Part shown: positions 63,617 to 64,000 of the stretch, piece after piece | How positions within the stretch are numbered: position 1 is the stretch's first letter | Layout: the number at the start of each line of letters is the position of its first letter | NCBI RefSeq assembly: GCF_000172555.1 | Contig: NZ_ABOX02000031.1 | Location: forward strand, 1-64,000 | DNA length: 64,000 nucleotides | Origin: Pedosphaera parvula Ellin514 | Lineage (GTDB): Bacteria > Verrucomicrobiota > Verrucomicrobiia > Limisphaerales > Pedosphaeraceae | Direction: 5' to 3' | Made by a program: the position numbers and the translations under genes | Notes under the pieces: model-generated | The model's input: only the letters and a program-made list of their open reading frames with translations | Told to the model about the DNA's origin: nothing | The model's database searches: none

Positions 63617-63904
63617 ATGGAGTTTGATTGGAATAATTTGCCCTTCAATTTGGATGGTTCTTTGACACGGCAGGAGATAGAGGAATCCTTCGAGGATCCT
63701 TTCGCAGTAAAGTTACTGCCCGATACACCACGTTTCGCGGTGCAGGCACGTTTTTTTAATCTCGGTATGTCTGCCGGCGGAGTGGGGATTTTCAGCGTAT
63801 ATCGCACGAATGGGAAGTTGATCCGGATCATTTTCGCCCGGACGATGGAGGCTGAAGAGAGGTTTTTTTATCAGCGTAAATTGGAACAAACTCTGGCGCA
63901 TTGA
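63617..63904 (+). CDS. BrnT-like toxin (RelE-superfamily RNase-like)
   Basis: 95 residues. MEFDWNNLPFN at the start, EIEESFEDPFAVKLLPD in the middle, and GVGIFSVYRTNGKLIRIIFARTMEAEERFFY at the end follow the BrnT pattern (F-x-W-D..., FEDP, R-x-R-I-I-x-A-R, E-R-x-x-Y). BrnT is a ribonuclease toxin neutralised by BrnA, which is encoded just downstream and represses the pair. The operator repeat upstream supports this. No clear ribosome-binding site. The next open frame begins in the window's last 50 bases. Confidence 0.75.
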   Translation: MEFDWNNLPFNLDGSLTRQEIEESFEDPFAVKLLPDTPRFAVQARFFNLGMSAGGVGIFSVYRTNGKLIRIIFARTMEAEERFFYQRKLEQTLAH

Positions 63905-63955
63905 ATGGCGAACCAATTTAACGTTGATGACGAGGTGGCGGCCAAGTAATTCTTT

Positions 63956-64000
63956 ATGAATTCGTTTGCCAATTGGGAAGACGTGCCGATCTTCGACAGC
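63956..64000 (+). CDS. Start of a possible BrnA-like antitoxin (cut by the window end)
   Basis: ATG at 63956 opens MNSFANWEDVPIFDS, in frame to the end of the window. A start followed by a V-P-x-F-x-S segment is, from memory, common in BrnA/CopG antitoxins (IPxFxSEDEE). Only 15 codons are visible, so identity is weak. A 14-codon frame at 63904-63948 overlaps the toxin stop and is an alternative but stops early. Confidence 0.4.
   Translation, partial: MNSFANWEDVPIFDS

Overview
The window looks like the chromosome of a soil-type Verrucomicrobium of the Pedosphaera/Limisphaerales kind. This is inferred from gene families and style: a TAT-exported DUF1501 protein, SASA-type esterases, PQQ-propeller proteins with the phylum's C-terminal 'YEIQ..DL.NW' tail, LemA/M48 pairs, an ebo fragment, and many short palindromic intergenic repeats. 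No rRNA or marker gene fixes the species.

Layout. 1-2.4 kb: the 3' end of a polyprenyl synthase and a TPR protein. 2.4-9.1 kb: an accessory island. It holds period-10 tandem repeats, REP-like hairpins, a SUKH gene, a three-copy intergenic repeat, and a Gabija-like defence pair (OLD-type ATPase/TOPRIM nuclease plus UvrD-like helicase). The nuclease gene is frameshifted. Three short pieces of a type I restriction hsdR gene (711-812, 3579-3653, 9038-9100) lie around this cargo, so a restriction locus seems to have been broken and overwritten. 9.2-18.4 kb: a metallo-beta-lactamase exonuclease fused to an ATP-dependent DNA ligase, an M48 protease, an orphan N6-adenine methyltransferase, a GNAT acetyltransferase, a YdjM-like membrane protein and an unknown protein.

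18.4-25.6 kb: an assimilatory sulfate operon on the minus strand (cysI-cysH-cysD-trx-cysNC) ending in a clear terminator, divergent from a NifS/IscS cysteine desulfurase. Together they carry sulfate to sulfide and then handle cysteine sulfur. 25.6-28.1 kb: two envelope proteins of unknown function. 28.1-34.3 kb: a six-gene minus-strand run of ABC ATPase, two FtsX-type permeases, an HlyD/MacA adaptor, eboE and eboC. 34.4-38.8 kb: an esterase, an M48-TerB protein split by a frameshift, LemA and an alpha/beta hydrolase. 38.9-45.5 kb: a DUF1501 protein, a secreted unknown, a TPR/transglutaminase protein, a cdsA relic and a PQQ propeller.

45.6-49.7 kb: a catabolic glutamine-synthetase-like ligase with an aldehyde and an iron alcohol dehydrogenase, which suggests use of an amine or amino alcohol. 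49.9-56.8 kb: an EF-hand protein, small membrane proteins, a ferritin-like protein, a TM-helix channel-like protein, acetyl-CoA synthetase, an M19 dipeptidase and a DUF883 protein. 57.1 kb: tRNA-Arg(ACG). 57.5-63.5 kb: a type IV pilus motor cluster pilB-pilT-pilB-pilC with a terminator. The end holds a BrnT-like toxin gene with a repeat-rich operator and the first codons of a possible antitoxin.
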